A stretch of DNA of 64,000 bases from JACMNW01 sp963708425 (lineage in GTDB: Bacteria > Pseudomonadota > Alphaproteobacteria > Rhodobacterales > Rhodobacteraceae): assembly GCA_963708425.1 (NCBI GenBank), contig OY970206.1:2108001-2172000 (forward strand). Reading direction: 5' to 3'. Position numbers and translations under genes: made by a program. The notes under the pieces are model-generated. The model saw only the letters and a program-made list of their open reading frames with translations. It was not told the origin of the DNA and made no database searches. This document shows positions 8,416-15,686 of the stretch, in pieces (the stretch's first letter is position 1; each line of letters opens with the position of its first letter).

Positions 8416-9588
8416 TCAGTCTTCGGAATGCAACCTGCGGAACGGTCCATAGGCGGTCAGCACTTCTATTTCTTCCTGCACGGCGGCAGCTTCGGCGCGC
8501 AGATAATGCGCCACCGCCTTGGCAAATCCGGGATCGGCGATCCAGTGCAGCGAATGAACTGGCGTTGGCAGATAGCCCCGCGCCAGTTTGTGTTCGCCCT
8601 GCGCCCCGGCCTCGACCCGCTGCAATCCGTTCGCGATGGCCCAATCTATGGCACGATAATAGCACAGTTCGAAATGCAAACAGGGGTGATCTTCGACGCA
8701 GCCCCAATAGCGGCCAAACAGCGTATCGCGGCCGATAAAGTTCAACGCCCCGGCAATCGGCTTGCCGCCGCGTTCCGCCAAAATCAGCAGCATGTCGTTG
8801 CGCATGGTGGCGTGCAGTTCGTCAAACGCCGCGCGGGTCAGATAGGGCGTGCCCCATTTGCGCGCCCCGGTGTCCTGGTAAAACCGCCAGAACGCATCCC
8901 AATGCCGTGGCTCGATCGCATCCCCCGTTAACATCTGAATGGTGCCACCAAAGGCATTCGCCGTTTCGCGTTCCTTGCGGATGGTCTTGCGCTTGCGCGA
9001 TGAAAGATCAGCAAGAAAGGCGCCGAAATCTGGGTAATCCCGATTTTCCCAATGGAATTGCTGCGTGGTGCGCCGCAGCAGGCCCATCGCCTCGCCCGCC
9101 TGCGCCTCATCTTCCGTGCAAAAGGTGATGTGCAAAGACGAGATCTGGTTTTGCGTCGCCAGTTGCAGCGCGCCTTGCAGCAGGGCTGCCCGTCCGGTGT
9201 CAGTATGGCCGGGTGCGGTCAGAAAACGTCGGCCTGTGGCAGGCGTAAACGGCACAGCAATCTGCAGTTTCGGATAGTACCGCCCGCCTGCATTCTCATA
9301 TGCCTGCGCCCAGTTGTGATCAAAGATGTACTCGCCCTGGCTATGGCTTTTGGCATACATCGGTGCCGCCGCGATAATCTGGCCATCAAGCCGTGCGACC
9401 AAGGGACGAGGTTGCCAGCCCGTGCCCTTGCCAGTGGACCCCGACCGATCCAGCGCCAGCAAAAAGCGATGCGTGGTGAATGGGTCAATCGGCCTGCCCT
9501 CTGCCGCCTCCGGGCACGCGACGGCATCCCACTCTGTGGCCGCCACATCCGCGAGGCTGGTCAGAACAGAGACTTCTGTTTCTTGCAT
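8416..9588 (-). CDS. FemAB-like/GNAT-fold acyltransferase (PF04339 type)
   Basis: A 390-residue protein of the family once described as a peptidoglycan biosynthesis protein recognised by similarity to FemAB. Typical segments are the RPIDPFTTHRFLLALDRSGS-type N-terminus, a basic SSRKRKTIRKERE stretch and a C-terminal HKLARGYLPTPVHSLHWI block. FemAB proteins are double-GNAT aminoacyl transferases, but this branch has no established substrate. It is followed by phhB on the same strand. The family is clear; the reaction is unknown. Confidence 0.82.
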   Translation of the reverse strand: MQETEVSVLTSLADVAATEWDAVACPEAAEGRPIDPFTTHRFLLALDRSGSTGKGTGWQPRPLVARLDGQIIAAAPMYAKSHSQGEYIFDHNWAQAYENAGGRYYPKLQIAVPFTPATGRRFLTAPGHTDTGRAALLQGALQLATQNQISSLHITFCTEDEAQAGEAMGLLRRTTQQFHWENRDYPDFGAFLADLSSRKRKTIRKERETANAFGGTIQMLTGDAIEPRHWDAFWRFYQDTGARKWGTPYLTRAAFDELHATMRNDMLLILAERGGKPIAGALNFIGRDTLFGRYWGCVEDHPCLHFELCYYRAIDWAIANGLQRVEAGAQGEHKLARGYLPTPVHSLHWIADPGFAKAVAHYLRAEAAAVQEEIEVLTAYGPFRRLHSED

Positions 9589-9621
9589 CAGGTTCAGTCA
9601 CCGCCGGAATTTGTGGAGGTA

Positions 9622-9680
9622 GCCGGGGGGGGCTGTCTGCCCCCCCCGGACCCCCCGAGGATATTTGTGCAGAAACGAAG
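9622..9680. repeat. GC-rich intergenic element, copy 1
   Basis: A perfect 10-bp stem of CC+8G and 8C+GG (9623-9632 and 9640-9649) is followed by CCCCCCGAGGATATTTGTG. A similar C-rich hairpin plus GAGGATA(T/C)TT tail recurs near 58510-58549 on the other strand, and a shorter form lies near 54238. Elements of this look are common at gene ends in Rhodobacteraceae. The hairpin may terminate transcription. Confidence 0.65.
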
Positions 9681-9715
9681 CCTGCATTAGGAATCTGGCG
9701 TCAATCTGCCGTTGG

Positions 9716-10480
9716 TCAAGCACGTAGAGGGGCGGGATACCCCTCGAACGTGATGTTATCCGCGATCTGGCGCGCGTTTGCTTCGGCTTCTGGCGAACGG
9801 ATGGTCCAGCAGAGTATGGCGGCCCCATTGGCTTTCAACTCCGCCACGCGCGGATAGGCCAAATCTTTGGCGCTATGCGAGATAAAGCTTGATTGCGTCG
9901 CGTCATAATCCGGTATCTCGCGCAGCCGATCACAGGCGTCGTGCGGCAGCGGGGCCCAATCGTCGTAATCGAAACGATCCGTCGTCAACCCGCGCGCAAT
10001 GTTGGGGGCAAGCTTCGCCATTTCCGCCATGCATTGCGGGTTGAACGACATCACCGCCACCGGGCCGTCATAGCCGACCAGGGCTTTGGCCGTCGCGTCC
10101 TCCAGCTTGCCCACGGTATCGAATTGATCCTTGATCTCGATCAGCAACGGCACTTTGCCCGCCACCAGATCAAGCACTTGGCGCAATGTCGGGATCAGAT
10201 CATCACTATCCACCAGCCGCATCGCCCCAAGTTCGGCGACGGTGTGATCCACCACCGCAGCCTTTATCCCCACCATCCGATCCAGCGTTTCATCGTGAAA
10301 CACCACAGCCTGCCCGTCAGCCGTCAGCTGCACATCCAGTTCAATCCCATATCCCGCCGCAATCGCCGCCCGAAATGCCGACATCGAGTTTTCCGGGCGA
10401 CGTTTTGCCCGGTCATGATAACCGCGATGCGCAAGCGGCGTGGTCAGGAAACTGGGGTGCAGGGCAACGCAGGCCATCAT
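9716..10480 (-). CDS. Glycerophosphodiester phosphodiesterase family protein
   Basis: A 254-residue TIM-barrel protein of the GDPD family. It shows LAHRGYHD with the catalytic HRG, PENSMSAFRAAIAAG, the metal-ligand region IELDVQLTADG and VVFHDETLDRM. It hydrolyses glycerophosphodiesters to glycerol-3-phosphate and an alcohol, and lacks an obvious signal peptide, so it is probably cytoplasmic like UgpQ. Two ATG codons in tandem start the gene; the first overlaps the RidA stop (ATGA), indicating coupling. Confidence 0.9.
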   Translation of the reverse strand: MMACVALHPSFLTTPLAHRGYHDRAKRRPENSMSAFRAAIAAGYGIELDVQLTADGQAVVFHDETLDRMVGIKAAVVDHTVAELGAMRLVDSDDLIPTLRQVLDLVAGKVPLLIEIKDQFDTVGKLEDATAKALVGYDGPVAVMSFNPQCMAEMAKLAPNIARGLTTDRFDYDDWAPLPHDACDRLREIPDYDATQSSFISHSAKDLAYPRVAELKANGAAILCWTIRSPEAEANARQIADNITFEGYPAPLRA

Positions 10481-10938
10481 CTGATCTCGAATATGCCTTC
10501 GATTTCAACCGCCACGCCCAATGGCAAACTGGCCGCAGAAACCGCAGACCGCGCATGCCGCCCGGCATCACCAAGGGCCGCGACAAGGAAATCTGATGCG
10601 CCGTTGATAACCTTTGGCTGGTCGGTGAAATCGGCGGTTGAATTGACAAATCCAGTCAGTTTGACCACCCGCACCAGCCGCGACAGATCGCCACCGCAGG
10701 CCTTTTTCACCTGCGACAGCATCGAAATGGCGCAGTGCTTTGCCGCCTCGGCCCCGGCCGCCACATCCATATCGGCACCAAGCCGCCCCTTGATCAGACC
10801 GTCGGCGTTCTGGCTGATCTGCCCCGACACATAGACCGTGGTGCCAATCACCACGAACGGCACATAGTTTGCGGCAGGTGTCGGTGCGTCGGGCAAAATA
10901 ACGCCCAGTTCGGCAAGGCGGGTTTCGAAATCTGACAT
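10477..10938 (-). CDS. RidA/YjgF family protein
   Basis: A 153-residue member of the RidA superfamily, with VGTTVYVSGQISQN-like VVIGTTVYVSGQ and the C-terminal LPLGVAVEIEGIFEI. Classical RidA deaminates reactive enamine/imine intermediates of PLP enzymes; this longer member (SDFETRLAELGVILP N-terminus) belongs to a related subgroup, so that activity is inferred. The start at 10938 has GGAGG five bases upstream. It is translationally coupled to the GDPD gene. Confidence 0.88.
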   Translation of the reverse strand: MSDFETRLAELGVILPDAPTPAANYVPFVVIGTTVYVSGQISQNADGLIKGRLGADMDVAAGAEAAKHCAISMLSQVKKACGGDLSRLVRVVKLTGFVNSTADFTDQPKVINGASDFLVAALGDAGRHARSAVSAASLPLGVAVEIEGIFEIR

Positions 10939-11001
10939 GGCGTCCTCCGGGTTTTGGGTGACGCTAGACGCTAGACTGGGGCGCAGCAAGGCTACCTTGC
11001 C

Positions 11002-12306
11002 TTAGCTCTCGCGAAACGCCCGAGTAAAGTAATCGGTAAACGGCTTCAGCAGATACGTCATTGGCGTACGCGCCTCCGTCTGGATGAACGCCTCCACCGG
11101 CATCCCCGGAATAAGGGTTTGGCCTTCCAGTTTTTCCATCTCGCCGTCATCCAGCAAAATCTCGGCGCGGTAGAATGGCGCCTGAGTGCGCTGATCAATG
11201 ATGGCATCGGCTGACACCACGGCAACGTGGCCGGTCAACTCGGGCGTATCGCGCGATGAAAAGGCCGAAAACACCAGTTTGACGGCTTGGCCAACATGCA
11301 CCTGATCCACGTCAATCGGTTGCACTTGGGTCGCAATCACCAACGGCCTGTCCTGTGGGATCAGGTATAGAACCGGGTCGGCAGGCCGCAGAACCGCGCG
11401 CGGCGTCGTCACCGTCAGCCCCAGCACGATGCCCGACACCGGCGCGCGCACATCCAGCCGTTCGATGCGTTCGGCAAGCGCACGGCGACGTTCCGCCAGT
11501 TCCAGTTCCTGCGCACCGCTGTCGCGCAGCTGAGTATTCGCCTCTTCGCGCCGATCCGACGCAAGGCGCAGCACTTCGATTTCAATTTCGGTGATCCGGC
11601 CCAAGGCTTGCGCGCGGGTGGCGGCCAGTTCGCCCAATTGGCCGCTTAACCGGGCCGCTTCGCGTTGCAGTCCAAGAACCCGGCTGGCTTCGGCAAGGCC
11701 CTTTTCAAGCAATCCCTGCTGATCCGTCAGTTCTTTCTGCAACAGCTCCAGTTGCGTCTTTAACGCCAGACCTTGCGCATCGATGCCGATAACCTGCTGA
11801 TCAATCTGCTCGCGCTGCTTGGTAAACTGCTCGATCTGACTGGTCACGCTATCGCGTCGCGCCTCGAACAACCGGCGTTGACCTTCCACTTTCTCGGCAA
11901 TCTCGGCGCGCGCCGAAGCCGCATCCAACAGGTCACCATCAAAGCTCAGCGTATCAAGATCATCGCGTTCCGCCTCCAGCCGCCCGCGGCGCGCCAGCGA
12001 TTCGAACAACTGGCCTTCGACAATCGCCAATTCAGATCGTATCGACGCGCCATCGAGACTAAGCAGCAGATCACCGGCGGCAACCGTATCGCCTTCGGCC
12101 ACGTTGATCGTGGCCACAACACCGCCGTCAGGATGCTGCACGACTTGCCGGTTTTGCTCCACCTCGATTTGCCCAGAGGTAACGATTGCCCCCGATATGG
12201 TGGTGGCCACGCTCCACCCGCCAAAGCCGAATACCAGTGCCGCCACAGTCAGAAGGCCATAAATCACTGGGCGGCGAGTCGACCAGATTTGCGCTGATTT
12301 GGTCAT
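11002..12306 (-). CDS. Type I secretion membrane fusion protein (HlyD family)
   Basis: A 434-residue periplasmic adaptor. One transmembrane helix lies near residues 14-35, followed by a biotinyl-lipoyl-like half (GGVVATINVAEGDTV), a long coiled-coil hairpin (about 85-290, rich in Glu, Gln and Arg) and the second lipoyl half (DVRAPVSGIVLGLTV). It should bridge the ABC exporter encoded just upstream to an outer membrane TolC-type channel. The start overlaps the exporter stop (ATGA). No TolC homologue is present in this window. Confidence 0.93.
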   Translation of the reverse strand: MTKSAQIWSTRRPVIYGLLTVAALVFGFGGWSVATTISGAIVTSGQIEVEQNRQVVQHPDGGVVATINVAEGDTVAAGDLLLSLDGASIRSELAIVEGQLFESLARRGRLEAERDDLDTLSFDGDLLDAASARAEIAEKVEGQRRLFEARRDSVTSQIEQFTKQREQIDQQVIGIDAQGLALKTQLELLQKELTDQQGLLEKGLAEASRVLGLQREAARLSGQLGELAATRAQALGRITEIEIEVLRLASDRREEANTQLRDSGAQELELAERRRALAERIERLDVRAPVSGIVLGLTVTTPRAVLRPADPVLYLIPQDRPLVIATQVQPIDVDQVHVGQAVKLVFSAFSSRDTPELTGHVAVVSADAIIDQRTQAPFYRAEILLDDGEMEKLEGQTLIPGMPVEAFIQTEARTPMTYLLKPFTDYFTRAFRES

Positions 12307-14030
12307 GACACGCCTCCGACCGCGGTGGGTTTGGTAATCTCGGCGTGGTTTTTCACCATTTCACGCAGCACTTGGTCGCGCGGGCCAAAGGCGCGCCGCA
12401 TCCCGTCTTCCAGCACCAACAGCAGATCGCATTCCTGAATCGCTGCAGGCCTGTGCGCCATGATCAGCACTGCGCGGCCATCTGCCTTCATCTCGCGAAT
12501 GGCAAGGTTCAGCGCAAGTGACCCATCATTATCAAGGTTCGAATTCGGCTCATCCAGCACCAAAATTGCCGGGTCACCATACAGCGCGCGGGCAAGGCCG
12601 ATGCGCTGTATCTGCCCACCAGACAGCCGCCCGCCAAGCCTTGAAACGCGAGTGTCATATCCATCTGGCAGCTTCACGATCATCTCGTGCGCCGCTGCCT
12701 TTTTTGCCGCCTCAACCACTTTCAAACCATCCGGGTTTTCTTGCAGGCGCGCGATGTTCTGCGCGATTGTGCCGTCAAAAAGCGTGATGCGCTGCGGCAG
12801 GTAGCCAAAATAGCTGCCCAGCACATCTGGGTCATATTGATCCAGTGTCGCGCCATCCAAGCGCACTTTGCCACCCGCTGGCCGCCAAACGCCGATCAGG
12901 GCGCGCGCAAGTGACGATTTGCCAGACCCAGACGGCCCGATAATGCCCAGCGCCTGCCCCGGCTCCAGCCGAAAGCTGACAGATCGCAGCACCGGCTGGC
13001 TATCGCCGGGGGGGACGACGCTTAAATTCTGCGCCTCCAATATCGCCTTCGGGCGCGGCAATGCGGTGCGCGGCGGGTCAACCGGGGTGCGGGTCAGCAG
13101 ATCGGCCAAACGCGCGTGGCCCTCGCGCGCGCGGCTGACCAGCGGCCAACCACCAACGGCCTGCTCAATCGGCGCCAAGGCCCGGCCCATCAGAATTGAT
13201 CCGGCAATCATCGCGCCGGAACTCAGCTCACCACGCAGCACAAGCCACGCCCCTAGTCCCAGCATCGCCGATTGCAAAAACATGCGGAACACTTTGGACA
13301 CCGATCCAAACACCCCCGTCACATCCGACGCGGCAACGCTTTGACCCAGCGCAAGACTGCGCGCCTTTTGCCAACGATCAAACCCGGCCCCTGCCATGCC
13401 CAGCGCCTGCACCGCCTCGGCCTCGGATTTCAGGTTTTCTGCCATCCGCTCGGCTTGCATCCCGGCTGCGTTGGCGCGGATCAGCGATTGTTCAGAACTG
13501 CTTTGGTTCAGCAGCGCCACCACAACCAGAATCAGTCCACCCGCAATCGCCAACAGGCCCAGCCAAGTATGGAACACAAAGATTGCGGCAATGAACAATG
13601 GCGTCCACGGAATATCAAACAGTGCCAGCAGCACGGGCGATGCCCACAACCGCTGCACTGCCTCAAGATCGCGTTGCGCCGCCAAAGCCGCCGGATCACC
13701 GGGGGTTAGCGTCAGACGATGCACTGCCGCCGAAAACACGCGCCGATCAAGCCGATCCTGCAGCCGCGCCCCAATGCGCGCCATGATCCGAGCGCGGGCA
13801 TGATCCAGAATGCCCATCGCCAAAAACAAAAACGCCACCAGAACCGACAGGGCGACAAGCGTTTCAACCGATCTGCTGCCCAGCACACGGTCATAGACCT
13901 GCAACATGTAAAGTGGGGCCGTCAGCATCAGCAGGTTCACAAACACGCTGAACAGGAACACTGCAACCATCGCCATCCGCGATTCCCGTCGCGCAGCACG
14001 CAGTTCGGCCAAACCTCGGATTGTTTTCAT
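12303..14030 (-). CDS. Type I secretion system permease/ATPase (PrtD family)
   Basis: A 575-residue half-transporter. The membrane domain occupies about residues 20-310 with hydrophobic helices (for example VFLFSVFVNLLMLTAPLYML). The ATPase has Walker A GPSGSGKSS, signature LSGGQIQRIGLARAL and Walker B ILVLDEPNSNLD. There is no C39 peptidase domain, so substrates should carry a C-terminal uncleaved signal, as for RTX proteins. The ATG at 14030 is preferred, though GTG at 14036 is possible. No RTX or other substrate gene is adjacent. Confidence 0.93.
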   Translation of the reverse strand: MKTIRGLAELRAARRESRMAMVAVFLFSVFVNLLMLTAPLYMLQVYDRVLGSRSVETLVALSVLVAFLFLAMGILDHARARIMARIGARLQDRLDRRVFSAAVHRLTLTPGDPAALAAQRDLEAVQRLWASPVLLALFDIPWTPLFIAAIFVFHTWLGLLAIAGGLILVVVALLNQSSSEQSLIRANAAGMQAERMAENLKSEAEAVQALGMAGAGFDRWQKARSLALGQSVAASDVTGVFGSVSKVFRMFLQSAMLGLGAWLVLRGELSSGAMIAGSILMGRALAPIEQAVGGWPLVSRAREGHARLADLLTRTPVDPPRTALPRPKAILEAQNLSVVPPGDSQPVLRSVSFRLEPGQALGIIGPSGSGKSSLARALIGVWRPAGGKVRLDGATLDQYDPDVLGSYFGYLPQRITLFDGTIAQNIARLQENPDGLKVVEAAKKAAAHEMIVKLPDGYDTRVSRLGGRLSGGQIQRIGLARALYGDPAILVLDEPNSNLDNDGSLALNLAIREMKADGRAVLIMAHRPAAIQECDLLLVLEDGMRRAFGPRDQVLREMVKNHAEITKPTAVGGVS

Positions 14031-14212
14031 CAACACGCGTCCCGTTCGTCCGGATGCTCGTCACCTTGCCCCGGCTTGGGGTCGGCGGAAAACAACCAGT
14101 ATTGCCTCATTTGCCACGCTTGAATGTTGTCATCCGCCAACAGGCAGCATAAGCCTTGTCGTCCTGCGTGACAGCTTGTGTTATGACTTCTTATGGGCGG
14201 GAACCTAGGAAG

Positions 14213-14992
14213 ATGAACCTTACTAATCCATTGCTTTCTTTCGAACACGCAAAGAATTGCCGCAGCCGAGCACTGTTAGCCACAGTTATCGCAGCAAGTC
14301 TCGCAGGTTGTGCGAACAATACCGCGCCGCAAGGCATCACCGACCCGAATGAGGCGGCAAATCGCGAAGTTCACGCGTTCAATCGCGGGGTTGATAAGGT
14401 GTTGGTGCGCCCAGCGTCGGGCGCTTACGGGTCTATGCTGCCGGAACCTGTGAAGCGTGGCGTGTCGAACTTTGCCAGCAATCTGGATGCGCCCGGCGAT
14501 GTGGCGAACAATCTGTTGCAGGGCCGCATTGGCAATGCCGGGCAAAACAGCCTGCGTTTTGCAGTGAACACCATTTTCGGCATCGGCGGCCTGTTTGATA
14601 CGGCCACCGCCATCGGCCTGCCTGGCAAGCCCACCGATTTCGGCGAAACACTGCATGTCTGGGGTGCGGGCGAGGGCAACTATGTCGAGCTGCCGTTTGT
14701 TGGCCCCTCAACCGAGCGCGATCTGGTCGGCATCATCGTTGATGTCGCGCTTAATCCCGTGCGGTTGGCGCTGCCCGAACCCGAAGCATCCTATGCGACC
14801 GTCGCGAAATTGGGGTCAAAACTTGGTGATCGGGATCGCTATTCCGATCTCGTCGATGAAGTCTTATATGAATCCGCAGACAGTTATGCGCAGTCGCGCT
14901 TGCTTTATTTGCAGAACCGGCGCTTTGCGCTTGGCCAGACTGCTGGCGATGACACCTTTGTTGACCCGTATGAGGATCCCTATGCGCAATGA
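14213..14992 (+). CDS. mlaA: MlaA/VacJ family lipoprotein
   Basis: A 259-residue outer membrane lipoprotein of the Mla phospholipid-trafficking system. A signal peptide ends in the lipobox LAGC, then the VacJ domain follows (TDPNEAANREVHAFNRGVD; NTIFGIGGLFDTA; VWGAGEGNYVELPFVGPS). It removes mislocalised phospholipids from the outer leaflet. ATG at 14213 has AGGA five bases before it, while longer in-frame starts lack a site. It overlaps the mlaC-like gene by 11 bases, so the two act together. Confidence 0.92.
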   Translation: MNLTNPLLSFEHAKNCRSRALLATVIAASLAGCANNTAPQGITDPNEAANREVHAFNRGVDKVLVRPASGAYGSMLPEPVKRGVSNFASNLDAPGDVANNLLQGRIGNAGQNSLRFAVNTIFGIGGLFDTATAIGLPGKPTDFGETLHVWGAGEGNYVELPFVGPSTERDLVGIIVDVALNPVRLALPEPEASYATVAKLGSKLGDRDRYSDLVDEVLYESADSYAQSRLLYLQNRRFALGQTAGDDTFVDPYEDPYAQ

Positions 14993-15590
14993 ACTCAAGC
15001 TAACACGCCGCGGCTTTGGTGCGGTATTCGCAGCTGGCGCAGTGACGCTGGCAATGCCAGGTTCGGCGCAAGCTCTAACGGTTGAAGATGCCCGCGCGCT
15101 GGTCGGTCGTGCCATTGATACCGTGAACAGCATCATCAGTTCGGGCAAATCCGAATCCGCGATGTTGCGTGACTTTGAAAAGATGTTCGCCCGCTTTGCC
15201 GACGTGCCAGTTATCGCGCGGTCGGCCTTGGGTGTAGCAGCCAAATCTGCCAGCAAGGCGCAGCTGTCCGGCTTTAGCAAAGCGTTTCAAGGCTACATCA
15301 GCCGCAAATACGGCCGCCGTTTCCGCGAATTCATCGGCGGCCGGATCGAGGTTACCGACGCAAAACCGCTGAAAAGCTATTATGAAGTCGTCTCGATTGC
15401 CTACCTGCAGGGCGAGGCACCGTTCGATGTGCGTTGGCATGTGTCGGATAAATCCGGCAAGGATCTGTTCTTCAACATCATCATCGAAGGCGTCAACATG
15501 CTGGCGTCTGAACGTGCCGAAATCGGGGCACTATTGGACAGACGCAAAGGTAATATCGATCAGCTGATCGAAGACCTTAAATCGATTTAA
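14982..15590 (+). CDS. MlaC/Ttg2D family phospholipid-binding protein
   Basis: A 202-residue periplasmic protein of the Tol/MlaC (ABC transporter auxiliary) family, expected to shuttle phospholipids between MlaA and an inner membrane MlaFEDB complex. The N-terminus, LTRRGFGAVFAAGA, has a twin-arginine pattern and AQA cleavage site, suggesting Tat rather than Sec export. The typical mid-domain segment is YISRKYGRRFREF. The start overlaps mlaA by 11 bases. The inner membrane components are not in this window. Confidence 0.88.
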   Translation: MRNELKLTRRGFGAVFAAGAVTLAMPGSAQALTVEDARALVGRAIDTVNSIISSGKSESAMLRDFEKMFARFADVPVIARSALGVAAKSASKAQLSGFSKAFQGYISRKYGRRFREFIGGRIEVTDAKPLKSYYEVVSIAYLQGEAPFDVRWHVSDKSGKDLFFNIIIEGVNMLASERAEIGALLDRRKGNIDQLIEDLKSI

Positions 15591-15591
15591 A

Positions 15592-15633
15592 GCGCATTCC
15601 GAAAAGTGTGAAACGGTTTTGGGTAAAATGCGC
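15592..15633. repeat. Short intergenic palindromic element
   Basis: Outer arms GCGCATT and AATGCGC flank a core CCGAAAAGTGTGAAACGGTT. The core resembles short palindromes scattered in intergenic regions of other alphaproteobacteria, chiefly Rhizobiales, judging from memory. It lies between the mlaC-like stop and the following terminator. Confidence 0.5.
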
Positions 15634-15648
15634 GACAAGACAAAAGGC

Positions 15649-15686
15649 TAAAGCGGGGGTTTGATTGTTGTCAAACCCCCGCTTTA
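15649..15686. terminator. Strong bidirectional terminator
   Basis: A perfect 16-bp stem (TAAAGCGGGGGTTTGA and its complement at 15671-15686) with a 6-base loop and A/T-rich ends serves both the mlaA-mlaC operon and the convergent PBP1A gene. The PBP1A stop codon is part of the right arm. Confidence 0.85.
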
